Origin: JAXGQD01 sp964574395
Lineage (GTDB): Bacteria; Bacillota; Clostridia; Saccharofermentanales; Fastidiosipilaceae
Assembly: GCA_964574395.1 (NCBI GenBank)
Contig: CAZNNL010000001.1
Location: 13,629-77,628 of the forward strand
Length of the DNA stretch: 64,000 nucleotides
Reading direction: 5' to 3'
Part shown: positions 7,373 through 17,072 of the stretch, one piece after another
How the letters are laid out: each line of letters starts with the position of its first letter
Numbering within the stretch: the first letter of the stretch is position 1
Position numbers and translations under genes: made by a program
Notes under the pieces: generated by a model
Database searches by the model: none
What the model saw: the letters and a program-made list of their open reading frames with translations, nothing else
What the model was told of the DNA's origin: nothing

Positions 7373-9487
7373 CTATAAACCTATTTGATCCAAAGCCGTT
7401 CCAAAATAGCGTTTTAATAAGGGCAAAAGCAAACGATGTTCTGCCGCTTCAAGACGTTCGTCGCGCTTCAAAATATCGAGCACCGCTGCTTGACTTTGCT
7501 TAAGTAAATCTCCGTCTTCATAAAGGTTAGCAATGCGAAGCTCAGGAACACCATGCTGGCGCGTGCCAAAGAAGTCCCCCGGGCCTCTCAATTGTAAGTC
7601 CTTTTCTGCAATTACAAAGCCGTCATCCGTATGGCAGAGGGTTGTCAGTCGTTCTTTGGCGATTCCATCGGTCACGTCACTTTGCAAAACACAAACGGAG
7701 GCACGTGTGCCTCTGCCGATACGCCCTCGTAATTGATGCAATTGTGCGAGTCCAAAGCGCTCTGCATTTTTGATAAGCATGACTGTTGCATTAGGATTAT
7801 CCACCCCTACTTCGACGACTGTTGTAGACACAAGAATATCTATCTCGCCGGCGTAGAACTTTTGCATGACTTCTGTTTTTTCTTTTTCTTTCAAAGAGCC
7901 GTGTAATAAACCAACACGACGATTGGTAAAATATATATCACGATAATCTTGATAGGTCTTCTCTACAGATTCTAAGCTAAGCACATGTTCTGAATCTTTT
8001 ACTAAAGGACATATAACATAAGCCTGTTCGCCAGCGGCTAGGTGTTTCTCTATTAAGCTTTGGACGCGTGTTTCATCTGCTGTTGTTGCTGTATACGTGG
8101 CTATTGGCTGACGACCAGCAGGTCTTTCGTCAAGTGTTGATATGTCCAAGTCTCCATACAATATCAGACCTAAACTTCTGGGGATAGGGGTTGCTGACAT
8201 AACAAGTAGGTGCGCCTGCTTATCTTGGTTATCGATCAAAGCTAAGCGTTGTTTGACACCAAAGCGGTGTTGTTCGTCCGTCACCATAAGTGCCAAATCT
8301 TTGAACTGTACCGTTTTTTCTAATAAGGCGTGCGTACCAACCAAGATATCAATTTCGCCTGCTAGCAAGGCCTTACGTGTATTCTTTTTATCCGCCGCAC
8401 TTTGTTGTCCCGTGAGTATGGCTACCCTGGCCCCACTAGCCGACAACTGGCTATTGATGGTGTCATAGTGTTGCTGAGCTAGCACTGCGGTTGGAGCTAA
8501 AAAGGCTGCTTGTTTACCGCACATGACGGCTTGCAACATGGCTAGGGCGGCAACAACCGTTTTGCCAGAACCAACATCGCCTTGTACCAGGCGATTCATC
8601 GCACGTTTTTTAGAAATATCTAATGCAATGTCATTCAGCACACGTTGCTGCGATTTTGTGAGTTGATAAGGCAGGGCATCGATAACAGAACGATATGTTG
8701 CCAGACGTTCTTTGTTTAGCAAGAGAGGAGATGCGTTGGCATCGCTGTCCTCTTGTCTTCTCATCAAGCGCAGCCCGAGTTGGAGCATAAATAGTTCTTC
8801 GAACGCGAGGCGTTTTCTCGCTACGGTGTAATTGCTCGCATTCTCTGGTCTGTGGATTTGTTCATAGGAAAACTCAGCCGTTGAAAGTGCATACTGTTTG
8901 CGCAAGTCAGCTGGCAAGGCTTCGGGGATTTTAGTCGCAAGTTTATCCAGCAATTGGCCTATTAAATTGCGCACCACACCCTGTGTCAGACCTGCCGTTA
9001 ATGGATATATGGCTTTGAGAAAGCTTCTCGGACTCGCATCATCATTTGGCGCATGTGCAAGTTCAATTGCTGGATTATGTATTTCTAGTCCGTAACGTCC
9101 GGCTTTGATTTTGCCACGAAACAAAAACACTTCACCCTTGATCAGCTTGGTCTCCAGATAGGCTTGGTTAAACCATACCGCCGGAAGATCCGCTGTCTCA
9201 TCACGCAGAACCGTGCGCAGCGTGGTCAGTCGTCCTTTTCTAAAAAGCGTTGCTTGCCGAGCTATATGTGCGATAAAAGTTACTTCTTCACCTGCCTGAA
9301 AACTCGCGATTGGCCTAGCTTGTGTCCAATCTTCATAGGCGCGGGGGAAGAAATGCAAGAGATCACCGCAAGTATGTATGTCCATTTTGCCAAAAAGTTG
9401 TTTACGCCGAACAGAGACGCCATGTAGAGAGGCAATGCTTTCATCGAGTAAGGATGGCATGAGCTCAGCTATGTTCTCATGCTTCAT
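7373..9487 (-). CDS. recG: ATP-dependent DNA helicase RecG
   Basis: Helicase that remodels stalled replication forks and Holliday junctions. The first 250 residues form the OB-fold wedge domain. The helicase core has Walker A GDVGSGKT, the DEQH box in TDEQHRFG, motif III SATPIPR, and the C-terminal QLRGRIGRG. I placed the start at ATG 9487 (704 residues), which overlaps the nth stop by 11 bases and gives MKHENIAELMPSLLDE; an extra 29 upstream residues in frame do not look like RecG. Confidence 0.95.
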   Translation of the reverse strand: MKHENIAELMPSLLDESIASLHGVSVRRKQLFGKMDIHTCGDLLHFFPRAYEDWTQARPIASFQAGEEVTFIAHIARQATLFRKGRLTTLRTVLRDETADLPAVWFNQAYLETKLIKGEVFLFRGKIKAGRYGLEIHNPAIELAHAPNDDASPRSFLKAIYPLTAGLTQGVVRNLIGQLLDKLATKIPEALPADLRKQYALSTAEFSYEQIHRPENASNYTVARKRLAFEELFMLQLGLRLMRRQEDSDANASPLLLNKERLATYRSVIDALPYQLTKSQQRVLNDIALDISKKRAMNRLVQGDVGSGKTVVAALAMLQAVMCGKQAAFLAPTAVLAQQHYDTINSQLSASGARVAILTGQQSAADKKNTRKALLAGEIDILVGTHALLEKTVQFKDLALMVTDEQHRFGVKQRLALIDNQDKQAHLLVMSATPIPRSLGLILYGDLDISTLDERPAGRQPIATYTATTADETRVQSLIEKHLAAGEQAYVICPLVKDSEHVLSLESVEKTYQDYRDIYFTNRRVGLLHGSLKEKEKTEVMQKFYAGEIDILVSTTVVEVGVDNPNATVMLIKNAERFGLAQLHQLRGRIGRGTRASVCVLQSDVTDGIAKERLTTLCHTDDGFVIAEKDLQLRGPGDFFGTRQHGVPELRIANLYEDGDLLKQSQAAVLDILKRDERLEAAEHRLLLPLLKRYFGTALDQIGL

Positions 9488-10142
9488 TGTTCTGTGTCTT
9501 TCCATAGCGGCATTTGGGGCGCAGAGGGCAAATTGAACATTTGGGTCTTCTTGCGATACAAATCTCGCGACCAAGCGTCACGATTAGATGCCCCCAATTA
9601 GTCCATTCTGCTTCGGGTAAAACCAATACTAAGTCTTTTTCTATACGTACCGGGTTTTTACTATCTGTGAATCCTAATAAATTGCTAATGCGCGCGCAAT
9701 GCGTGTCTACAACAACGGCTTGTATTCCAAAGCTGTCGCCCAAAATTAGATTGGCTATTTTTCTGCCAATGCCTGGTAGCTGGAGCAAGGCCTTTTCATC
9801 GCTTGGCACTTCTCCATTATGCTTTTCAATCAATTGTTCCGCAGTTGCTTTGATGTTTTTAGCTTTCATTCTGAATAAACCGCAGCTACGTATGATTGCT
9901 TCTATGTCTTCCACTTGCGCGGCAGCCATGTCCTCAATCGCTGGATAGCGCTCAAATAATACAGGAGTAATTTGGTTGACACGCGCGTCTGTACATTGAG
10001 CGGCTAAGATGGCACCTACCATTAAACGGAAAGGATCCTCCTTGAAGTCAAGGGTGCAGTCTACGTCAGGGTACATCATATGGAGTTTGCTTAGCACCCA
10101 TTGGGCACGCTCACGTTCTTGTTTAACTTTACGTTCCGTCAA
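9477..10142 (-). CDS. nth: Endonuclease III (base-excision repair glycosylase/lyase)
   Basis: Removes oxidised pyrimidines from DNA and nicks the strand. The helix-hairpin-helix LPGIGRKIAN carries the catalytic Lys, VVVDTHCARISN the catalytic Asp, and the C-terminal cysteines (C-x6-C-x2-C-x5-C in CIARRPKCSICPLRPKC) hold the 4Fe-4S cluster. It seems to start with TTG at 10142, inside the last codons of the response-regulator gene, and ends overlapping recG. Repair genes nth and recG are therefore translationally linked to the regulator. Confidence 0.95.
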   Translation of the reverse strand: MTERKVKQERERAQWVLSKLHMMYPDVDCTLDFKEDPFRLMVGAILAAQCTDARVNQITPVLFERYPAIEDMAAAQVEDIEAIIRSCGLFRMKAKNIKATAEQLIEKHNGEVPSDEKALLQLPGIGRKIANLILGDSFGIQAVVVDTHCARISNLLGFTDSKNPVRIEKDLVLVLPEAEWTNWGHLIVTLGREICIARRPKCSICPLRPKCRYGKTQNNEA

Positions 10143-10875
10143 TCTTCTCAGCTTCCTCTTCTAGGTTCTCAATAAGCTCAAGTTTGTAGCCAACGCTCCA
10201 AACGGTGCGAATGCCCCAAGGTAGCTGGCTTGAAACTTTAGCAATTTTTTCGCGAATACGTTTGATATGCACATCAACCGTGCGTGATTCACCGTAAAAA
10301 TCATAACCCCAGATATCCTCTAGAAGTTGTTCGCGTGTGAAGACGCGGTTCGGATTAGATGCCAAAAAGTATAAAAGCTCTAACTCTTTGGGTGGCATTT
10401 CTACTTGTTGACCATTAACCTCAACACTATATAAGCCTTTGTCGATGACTAGACCTGGCAGCTCAACAATCTTCCCGCTAACACTTTGGGGTTTTTCAGG
10501 AATTTTATTTTGAACATCGCTTCGTCGTAGCACTGCTTTCATTCTGGCGATTAGTTCTTTCACTTCTAGTGGTTTTACAATATAGTCATCTGCTCCGAGT
10601 TCAAGTGCGACAACTTTATCTAGCACGTCACCGCGTTGACTGACAATTATCAAGGGAACATCGGTTTCTCGCCTGATGGCGCGACAAATATCATAGCCGT
10701 CCATGCCTGGCAAACTAAGTTCAAGCAGCACAAGGTCTGGAAAAACCTTTTCCAGCGTTTCCAGTGCTAGTTCTCCATCTTCACAAATATGAAGCTCAAA
10801 ATCTTCAAGTCGTAATGGTTCTTTTAATTCAACGGCAAATTCATGATTTGCGTCTATCAATAAAACATCACGCAT
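10129..10875 (-). CDS. OmpR/PhoB-type response regulator with Glu at the phospho-acceptor site
   Basis: DNA-binding regulator of 248 residues. Residues 1-120 form a receiver domain; residues 150-240 form a winged helix (PPKELELLYFLASN, then TVDVHIKRIREKI). The receiver is atypical. The site normally held by the phosphorylated Asp is Glu52 (LLELSLPGMDG, codon GAA at 10720-10722), and the N-terminal acidic pair is reduced to Asp8-Ala9. The conserved Lys in DYIVKP remains. No histidine kinase gene is nearby. It may be constitutively active or controlled without phosphorylation. Confidence 0.9.
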   Translation of the reverse strand: MRDVLLIDANHEFAVELKEPLRLEDFELHICEDGELALETLEKVFPDLVLLELSLPGMDGYDICRAIRRETDVPLIIVSQRGDVLDKVVALELGADDYIVKPLEVKELIARMKAVLRRSDVQNKIPEKPQSVSGKIVELPGLVIDKGLYSVEVNGQQVEMPPKELELLYFLASNPNRVFTREQLLEDIWGYDFYGESRTVDVHIKRIREKIAKVSSQLPWGIRTVWSVGYKLELIENLEEEAEKIDGT

Positions 10876-10930
10876 CGTATCACCTGACTTTCACGTATCC
10901 ATCTCTGTTAAAGATATGGCTTACGTCAGT

Positions 10931-11419
10931 TTACTCTATTTTACTCTCGCCTGATTCCTTTACACGACCCATATCCACAAGTTGCTTCATTTCATTCATA
11001 AACGAATCTACATCAGCGAATTCACGGTACACCGAGGCAAAGCGTACATAAGCAACTTTGTCTAGATCACGTAGCTTACTCATGACCATCTCGCCTAACT
11101 CTCTAGACTGTACTTCGCGATTGAGTTCACCGCTACAATGCTGTTCAATTTTTGAAACTATGTTATCAAGGTCTTCCATGGAGACAGGTCTTTTTTGGCA
11201 AGCTTTGGTTAAACCATTTAACAGTTTGTCTCTGCTAAACAGTTCTCTTGTACCATCTTTTTTTACAACAAAGATAGGTAGACTTTCAAGTTTTTCATAT
11301 GTCGTAAAGCGATGCTTGCAATGAAGACATTCTCTGCGCCTACGAATTGCAGCACCCTCCTCGACAGGACGTGAATCGACTACTTTATCTTCTATGTGGC
11401 TGCATACTGGACATTTCAT
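10931..11419 (-). CDS. nrdR: Transcriptional repressor NrdR
   Basis: Represses ribonucleotide reductase genes in response to nucleotide levels. The N-terminus MKCPVCSHIEDKVVDSRP with CLHC downstream forms the zinc ribbon. Residues 45-140 are the ATP-cone domain (VVKKDGTRELFSRDKLLNGL). ATG 11419 is chosen because the protein then begins with the conserved MKCPVC and has the usual size of 162 residues. It lies between ftsZ and the orphan response regulator; a hairpin at 11451-11478 separates it from ftsZ. Confidence 0.96.
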   Translation of the reverse strand: MKCPVCSHIEDKVVDSRPVEEGAAIRRRRECLHCKHRFTTYEKLESLPIFVVKKDGTRELFSRDKLLNGLTKACQKRPVSMEDLDNIVSKIEQHCSGELNREVQSRELGEMVMSKLRDLDKVAYVRFASVYREFADVDSFMNEMKQLVDMGRVKESGESKIE

Positions 11420-11450
11420 ATAAGTGACCTCTCTTGGATAGTTTTGCAAA

Positions 11451-11478
11451 CGCCCTCAGCTTCAAAGAAGTGAGGGCG
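11451..11478 (-). terminator. Hairpin between ftsZ and nrdR
   Basis: Inverted repeat CGCCCTCA (11451-11458) and TGAGGGCG (11471-11478), with an inner CTTC/GAAG stem. It lies 30 bases past the ftsZ stop. Only three T follow on the minus strand, so it may terminate inefficiently and let some transcripts reach nrdR. Confidence 0.6.
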
Positions 11479-11507
11479 CCTTACAAATTTACTACATATG
11501 TGCAGGA

Positions 11508-12893
11508 TTATTCTTCAAAATTATCGTTGTCATTGAAGAACCATGGCAAAATACGATTAGACTTCCCTGGTGAAGTATCTTCAGAAACACTTCTTCCTGG
11601 TCTCTCTCGTTGTGGGAAAACAGATTTTCTGGGGCCGGTTTGGTCCTCGTAAGTGCTTGATTGGCTTAAGGGCTTTGTGTCATTCTCTTGAAAATTGTTA
11701 AAGCGATCATAATTATCACGTGTGAACTGACCACGCTTGTTTGGGCTACTCTCATCTCTGCCACCGCTGAGGAATGCTGGAACATCTGATCCAACATCGG
11801 GTTCGCTATCTAAAACTGGTGTGGCAAAAGGATTGCTAACCGGAGCGCTTTCACGACCACCAGCTTGGCTACCCAAGTTTTTCATATTTTTATCTTTTTT
11901 AAGACTTGGATTAACTTCGAAACCGGACGCAATAACGGTAATCATCACTTCATCTTCCATGCTTGCATCAATAACAGCACCGATAATGATGTCAGCATCA
12001 GGAGCTGCTGAGTCCCTAATCAAGCTTGCAGCTTCGTTTACTTCGCGTAGTTTTAGGTTGGATCCGGTAAAGTTGACGATTAGGCGATGCGCGCCATCAA
12101 TACTTGTATCAAGTAGAGGACTGTGCAGCGCTTCGTTAACAGCTAGTTCCATGCGACCTTGCCCCTTGGCTTGGCCAATACCCATATGGCAAATACCTGC
12201 ATCTACCATGACACGACGCACGTCGGCTAAGTCAAGGTTAATCAAGCCTGGTACAGCAACAAGATCAGAAATACCGGTAACACCATATTTAAGCACTTGG
12301 TCGGCCATGGAGAATGCCTCGTCCAAGCCTGTATCATCGTCAGCCATTTCCAATAGCTTATCGTTGGGAACTACAATAAGTGAATCAACAAAATCTTCAA
12401 TATGGCGAATTGCTGATTCAGCATTCTGCATGCGCTGTGCGCCTTCAAAACGGAAAGGGCGTGTAACGACTGCAACAGTGAGTACGCCTAAGTCATTGGC
12501 AATTTCAGCAACTACAGGTGCAGCACCCGAACCAGTTCCACCACCCATGCCTGCGGTTATAAAGAGTAAGTCAGTACCACGGATAGCAGTGGCTATTTCG
12601 TCTTTAGATTCTTCCGCTGCTTTAGCACCTATTTCAGGATTAGCACCAGCACCTAAACCATGTGTGATTTTATCACCGATTTGAATGCGATGGCTCGCCT
12701 TACTGCGATCAAGGGCCTGATAATCTGTATTGATAGCAATAAATTCAATACCCTGCACATTTGATTCAATCATTCGATCAACCGCGTTGCAGCCGCCGCC
12801 CCCTACACCAATTACGCGAATAGTCGCGAAATTGCTGTTATCTACACTGAACTGCATGGGATTATTGCCCTTTGTGTAATATTTATCAGCCAA
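11508..12893 (-). CDS. ftsZ: Cell-division GTPase FtsZ
   Basis: Tubulin homologue that forms the Z ring. The nucleotide-binding signature GGGTGSG is in [15 protein letters not shown] near residue 115. Residues 15-320 are the globular core. They are followed by a variable, polar linker of about 110 residues and a C-terminal [10 protein letters not shown] tail that may be the partner-binding peptide. The start is TTG 12893, supported by AAGGGG eight to nine bases upstream. It has its own upstream promoter region, and ftsA is not beside it. Confidence 0.97.
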   Translation of the reverse strand: MADKYYTKGNNPMQFSVDNSNFATIRVIGVGGGGCNAVDRMIESNVQGIEFIAINTDYQALDRSKASHRIQIGDKITHGLGAGANPEIGAKAAEESKDEIATAIRGTDLLFITAGMGGGTGSGAAPVVAEIANDLGVLTVAVVTRPFRFEGAQRMQNAESAIRHIEDFVDSLIVVPNDKLLEMADDDTGLDEAFSMADQVLKYGVTGISDLVAVPGLINLDLADVRRVMVDAGICHMGIGQAKGQGRMELAVNEALHSPLLDTSIDGAHRLIVNFTGSNLKLREVNEAASLIRDSAAPDADIIIGAVIDASMEDEVMITVIASGFEVNPSLKKDKNMKNLGSQAGGRESAPVSNPFATPVLDSEPDVGSDVPAFLSGGRDESSPNKRGQFTRDNYDRFNNFQENDTKPLSQSSTYEDQTGPRKSVFPQRERPGRSVSEDTSPGKSNRILPWFFNDNDNFEE

Positions 12894-12968
12894 TTTCTTG
12901 TTCCCCTTTCAATGACCCGCCCGGCTTAATTTTTCAAGCGAAAACTATGCCCAATTAGGCTTTTTCCT

Positions 12969-12997
12969 ATTTTACACTATTGAAAAATTCAGTACAA
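12969..12997 (-). promoter_or_regulatory. Candidate promoter for ftsZ
   Basis: Minus strand TTGTAC (12992-12997), a 17-base spacer and TAAAAT (12969-12974) lie about 75 bases before the ftsZ start, within a 219-base AT-rich gap after ftsQ. A TATAAT further upstream (13024-13029) has no clear -35 partner. Confidence 0.5.
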
Positions 12998-13112
12998 CAC
13001 TTGTTTATATATATAGACGTCATTATATGCTTCAAATTACGCCTATTTACTGTATTTTGCAACATTATCATTGCAAACAGATAACTATTTTCTTTCAACT
13101 TAGATAATTAGA

Positions 13113-14267
13113 TTAATTTTCGTTCCTACTTGGGTAAAATAATTTGCGCGTTCCGGTGACGTCAAGCGTTCCCTCACCCAGATTTAAGAGGTTGTCAGTA
13201 CGTGCTGCATATCGCAGCCAATTGATTGCTTCGTCTAGTGTTTGACGATTACCGAGCTTGATACGTGTACCAGAATCTGCATACGCCTTGCTCAAGGTAA
13301 TATAGGTCTCTGCTCCATCCGTTAAGGTGATGGATTTTACTTGACTAAAGAAACTAAAATCATCGTTGGCTGTAGTGTCATTATTAATCAAGGCATCTAA
13401 GACTAGGATAGCGGGCCGAATTGTTTTCTTCACATCTTCGGATACCATTTCGCCTGGTACAGGGTTTTCAAGTTTTGCATTGTAAATAATGGGGATTTCT
13501 TTATGTAGATTTCTAATAATATCCAGAACAATGCCATCTTTATCTAACAAAACGATTTGTCCTTGATAGTCGACATAACTAACCGGCACACGTTCCTGCA
13601 CTACTATATGTACGGTGCCTGGAAATTTCGGACCTACCGTTACACTATTTACATAAGGGAAAGCCGCTTTTATTTTATCTTCAGCAGCGCCGTTACGGAT
13701 ACCAATAATCCGCCCAAGGCCACCGCCCCATCCCTCTAGAAGGTGTCTATCTAATTGTATTTCTGAGGCATCAATTACTTCTTTCTCGCTCAGATTTTGT
13801 ATTCCATCTATTTGAAAACGTTGCACATGAAATGCTGGCAGAAAGTAAATCAATGCTAGCAAAATAATTATAAAAGAAACAATGAAACCATAACGTTTCA
13901 CTGTACCCATGCGCCTATTGTGTTTACGGTCCCTGATGCGTTGTTTTTGGGTATGATAAGCAGATTTAGCTAATTTGGTGGTTTCTTGCTGTTTATGAAC
14001 AAGCTCTTCTAGTATGCTGACTTCTTCGGTGGTTTCGCGTGCTTCTACGGAAGCTTCTGATTCAGCGTTATACTCAAGGCTTTCTGACTGATTTTCAACT
14101 GTGCCTCTCACGTTTTCATCAAAAATGGGGTCAGCAATAAAGGCTCTGGTACTTTTTTCTTGGGCTTCTTCGCCCTCAAGTTCAGAGAGAACTTCTGTAG
14201 ATAGTTTTATAGGAGCGGTCTCGCGTTCGAGCGCTTTTGGATCAGCTTTTGGCAGATTCTTCTTCAT
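13113..14267 (-). CDS. ftsQ: Cell-division protein FtsQ/DivIB
   Basis: Bitopic divisome protein. Residues 1-125 are a long, charged cytoplasmic region. A membrane segment (about 127-148, GFIVSFIIILLALIYFLP) leads into an extracellular POTRA domain (VQRFQIDGIQNLSEKEVI) and the FtsQ beta domain. The cytoplasmic part is longer than usual. AAGGAG lies before the ATG. It follows murG directly, as in many Firmicutes, though murB and murC that often precede it are missing. Confidence 0.88.
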   Translation of the reverse strand: MKKNLPKADPKALERETAPIKLSTEVLSELEGEEAQEKSTRAFIADPIFDENVRGTVENQSESLEYNAESEASVEARETTEEVSILEELVHKQQETTKLAKSAYHTQKQRIRDRKHNRRMGTVKRYGFIVSFIIILLALIYFLPAFHVQRFQIDGIQNLSEKEVIDASEIQLDRHLLEGWGGGLGRIIGIRNGAAEDKIKAAFPYVNSVTVGPKFPGTVHIVVQERVPVSYVDYQGQIVLLDKDGIVLDIIRNLHKEIPIIYNAKLENPVPGEMVSEDVKKTIRPAILVLDALINNDTTANDDFSFFSQVKSITLTDGAETYITLSKAYADSGTRIKLGNRQTLDEAINWLRYAARTDNLLNLGEGTLDVTGTRKLFYPSRNEN

Positions 14268-14304
14268 CCGTTCTCCTTAGACACAACTGCTTTTTAACTT
14301 TCAT

Positions 14305-15447
14305 TTACTTCGCAGAAGGTACTAGTGTCAAAAATTCCGTGCAGATATCCTGAGCCGCGGTTGGGCTTGCTAGCGTAGCTGCCGCTTTCTCCATGCTTGC
14401 TAGTTTGCCGCTTGTTCCCCTAATTTCTTCTATGGCTTTGAACAAGCAGGCTCCGCTTAAGTTCTCATCGTCTATGCAGATACCCGCCTCCTTCTCAACA
14501 AAGGCTAATGCATTGTGGCGCTGGTGGTCTCCTTTGGCAAAAGGAAATGGCACTAAGATTGCCGCTTTACCCAATGCCGCCAATTCTGCACATGCAATGG
14601 CACCCGCCCGACTTATGACAATATCGGCTGCAGCCATGTAGGATACCATATTATAGAGATAATTCTCAATTTTCAAGCCTTGGTATCCCATTAATCCAGC
14701 ATTATTCGCCATATTTAAGCCTTCATCGTACAGAGTTTTCCCACTTGCCAAGAGAACTTTGGGTATTTGTGCGCCCTTATGCTGCTTTGAATATTCAGCG
14801 TACGCTTGGGCAAGTTCAATGCTTGAACGATTGATACTGCGGGCACCAAGAGAACCACCCGTTACCAAAATTAAGAAATCATCGTCAGAAAGCTCCAGTT
14901 CTTGGCGCGCTGCCTTCTTGCTTGTGTTAAAAAACTTATCCGAGATTGGGTTACCCGTTAATACGACGCGTTTCGCTTTCTTAAAAAACGGAACCGATGT
15001 TTCATAGCTTACGCAAACCACGTCAGCACCTCTTGACATCAAGCGGTTGCTACGTCCAGGGAAGGCATTTTGTTCGTGTATTAGGCGTGGAATACGCAAT
15101 TTTTTAGCTGCGGCAAGTAAAGGTCCAGCCACATAGCCACCAGTACCGATTATCGCGGAGACTTGGCGTTTTTTTATTAGTTTCTTACACTGTTGTGTTC
15201 CGCGCCAGAAATCACGGACAGCTTTATAGATATCAGCAGGAGTATTTTCAAAAGGATACGCAGCTACCTCAATAAACTCAAAACCTGCTCGGGGCACGAG
15301 TTCACTTTCAATACCATCTTTACTACCGGTAAAAATTATATCGATGTCTGGACGTAGTTTTTGTAGACCGTGCGCAATCGCTAGCGCAGGGTTTACATGC
15401 CCTGAAGTTCCTCCCCCTGAAATAGCAATCGTTAGCGACTTAGGCAT
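14305..15447 (-). CDS. murG: UDP-GlcNAc:lipid I N-acetylglucosaminyltransferase
   Basis: Adds GlcNAc to lipid I to make lipid II on the inner membrane face. Signature loops are SGGGTSGHVNPALAIAHGL near the N-terminus and VTGGSLGARSIN in the C-terminal domain. ATG 15447 gives the standard 380 residues and overlaps the ftsW stop by eight bases, so translation is coupled. A longer in-frame form starting at 15489 would add 14 residues not seen in the family. Confidence 0.96.
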   Translation of the reverse strand: MPKSLTIAISGGGTSGHVNPALAIAHGLQKLRPDIDIIFTGSKDGIESELVPRAGFEFIEVAAYPFENTPADIYKAVRDFWRGTQQCKKLIKKRQVSAIIGTGGYVAGPLLAAAKKLRIPRLIHEQNAFPGRSNRLMSRGADVVCVSYETSVPFFKKAKRVVLTGNPISDKFFNTSKKAARQELELSDDDFLILVTGGSLGARSINRSSIELAQAYAEYSKQHKGAQIPKVLLASGKTLYDEGLNMANNAGLMGYQGLKIENYLYNMVSYMAAADIVISRAGAIACAELAALGKAAILVPFPFAKGDHQRHNALAFVEKEAGICIDDENLSGACLFKAIEEIRGTSGKLASMEKAAATLASPTAAQDICTEFLTLVPSAK

Positions 15448-17053
15448 GTGCTCTTTTACGCTGCTTGCGTCTGCGACGGTTGTCCGCAAATCGTACTCCG
15501 CCTATGTCTTTGGGACCGAACTTAGAGACCGACAAGAGGAAGCCAATTCCCACTAGAAAGAATATGTTAGACGTACCGCCATAACTAAATAAGGGCAGAC
15601 TGATACCGGTCGGGGGGATGACCATCAAGTTTACCGCAATACTTAGAAAGGCTTGAATCGCAATAAGGGACGAAAAGCCCAATGCCATAATTTGCATATA
15701 AATGGACTGTGTCTTTAATGTCACCATAATGCCTAAAACAAAGAAGAGTACAAAGAGCAACACAACAGCAGAAGAACCCAAGAAGCCAAGCTCTTCCCCG
15801 ATGTTGGAGAAAACATAGTCGTTGTGAATTTCAGGTAACCAGCCAAATTTTTGCCTACCTAAACCTAAGCCTGTACCGGAGACACCACCTGAGCCGATGC
15901 TAATCATGGCATGACGTGATTGATAACTTTCATCTACAGTCGCGCTCGAGTCACCAGCAAAAACGTTCAGACGTGTCAAGATATGGGTCATTTGTGGGTT
16001 GCTCTCAACATAAGCCGTGATTTCTGTTTTAAAAGCAGAAAAAATGGAAAAGAGCGCGATGACGACGGCTAATACTAAGCCAATCATAATGAGCCAAGAA
16101 CGCGGTCTAATGCCTGCACCAAGGAACACAACAAAGAGCGTTAACATAATAATTATGATGGACGACCAGTGAGACTGTTGGCTGATTAAAACACACCAGA
16201 GCAGGATCAGTCCGCCAGGCGCAACAAAATCGTAGAACACGTCTTTAAACACTTGGCCAACTTTTGAGCGGGCTACTAGTTTACCTGCGGAACGCATTTT
16301 GCGGATGCTCGAGTAGTACACAGCACCACAATAGACGGTTGCAAGTTTAGCTATTTCAGAGGGTTGGAAAGTCATGTCTGGCAAAATAACCAACGGTAGC
16401 CATCGTCTTTGACCATTGATTTCTTGACCTATCCCTGGAATCAAAACAAGCACAAGCATAAATAGAGTGACAAGATAAACCAATATGGCCATCGCTTCAT
16501 GGTTCCACCGCTTGGGATTAATCCTGGTGATAACATACATCACAACTAAAGCCAACGCGGTAAATAGCACTTGACGAATAACCCAGTAGCTCGAATCACC
16601 ATACTCGTTAAAGGCATTCGTCATACTTGCCGAAAAAAGCATAATCATACCAAAACAAAGTAGCACGATAACCGTAATAAGTAAGCCTAAATGCACGCGA
16701 CGTGGAGGTCTGAAGTGAATGGAGTCAGTTGAAGTATCAGTAGGGCTAATATCAACGCCTGCCTTTAGCGCTGCTTCCTGCGCAAGCACGGAAGCTAATT
16801 CCTCTGCCGTCGGTGGCACGGTTTGTTCAATCGGAGTTGCGAAACGACTAGAGCGTTTATAAAGTGGGGGCTGAACGGCTAATAATTCTTCTTGACGTTT
16901 ACGCAATTTTTCTATGCGTTTGTCTCTCCTCTGATTGGACTTTTTACTAACTTTCGTTCTGCGCACGCCGCGCTCGGGGGTGTCAAAGTTGACATTGTCA
17001 TGTATGGAGCTCTGAGGCTTACTCATTTGTTTTCTTTTTCGCCTAATACTCAT
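15440..17053 (-). CDS. ftsW: Septal peptidoglycan polymerase FtsW (SEDS family)
   Basis: Polytopic SEDS glycosyltransferase that polymerises lipid II at the septum with its partner PBP (21070-23379). About ten membrane segments start near residue 123. The PTTGISLPLFSYGG-type signature is seen as PPTGISLPLFSYGG near the C-terminus. The first ~120 residues form a very basic cytoplasmic extension, making it 537 residues against about 400 usually. ATG 17053 is backed by AAGGA upstream and lies 19 bases after mraY. murD, usually found before ftsW, is absent. Confidence 0.93.
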   Translation of the reverse strand: MSIRRKRKQMSKPQSSIHDNVNFDTPERGVRRTKVSKKSNQRRDKRIEKLRKRQEELLAVQPPLYKRSSRFATPIEQTVPPTAEELASVLAQEAALKAGVDISPTDTSTDSIHFRPPRRVHLGLLITVIVLLCFGMIMLFSASMTNAFNEYGDSSYWVIRQVLFTALALVVMYVITRINPKRWNHEAMAILVYLVTLFMLVLVLIPGIGQEINGQRRWLPLVILPDMTFQPSEIAKLATVYCGAVYYSSIRKMRSAGKLVARSKVGQVFKDVFYDFVAPGGLILLWCVLISQQSHWSSIIIIMLTLFVVFLGAGIRPRSWLIMIGLVLAVVIALFSIFSAFKTEITAYVESNPQMTHILTRLNVFAGDSSATVDESYQSRHAMISIGSGGVSGTGLGLGRQKFGWLPEIHNDYVFSNIGEELGFLGSSAVVLLFVLFFVLGIMVTLKTQSIYMQIMALGFSSLIAIQAFLSIAVNLMVIPPTGISLPLFSYGGTSNIFFLVGIGFLLSVSKFGPKDIGGVRFADNRRRRKQRKRAHA

Positions 17054-17072
17054 TCTTTTCTGTCCTTCTTCC

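Noticed and set aside
11737..12684. 315-codon plus-strand reading frame opposite ftsZ
   Set aside because: It is the antisense shadow of a conserved gene, rich in Ser, Pro and Thr, with no start signal.
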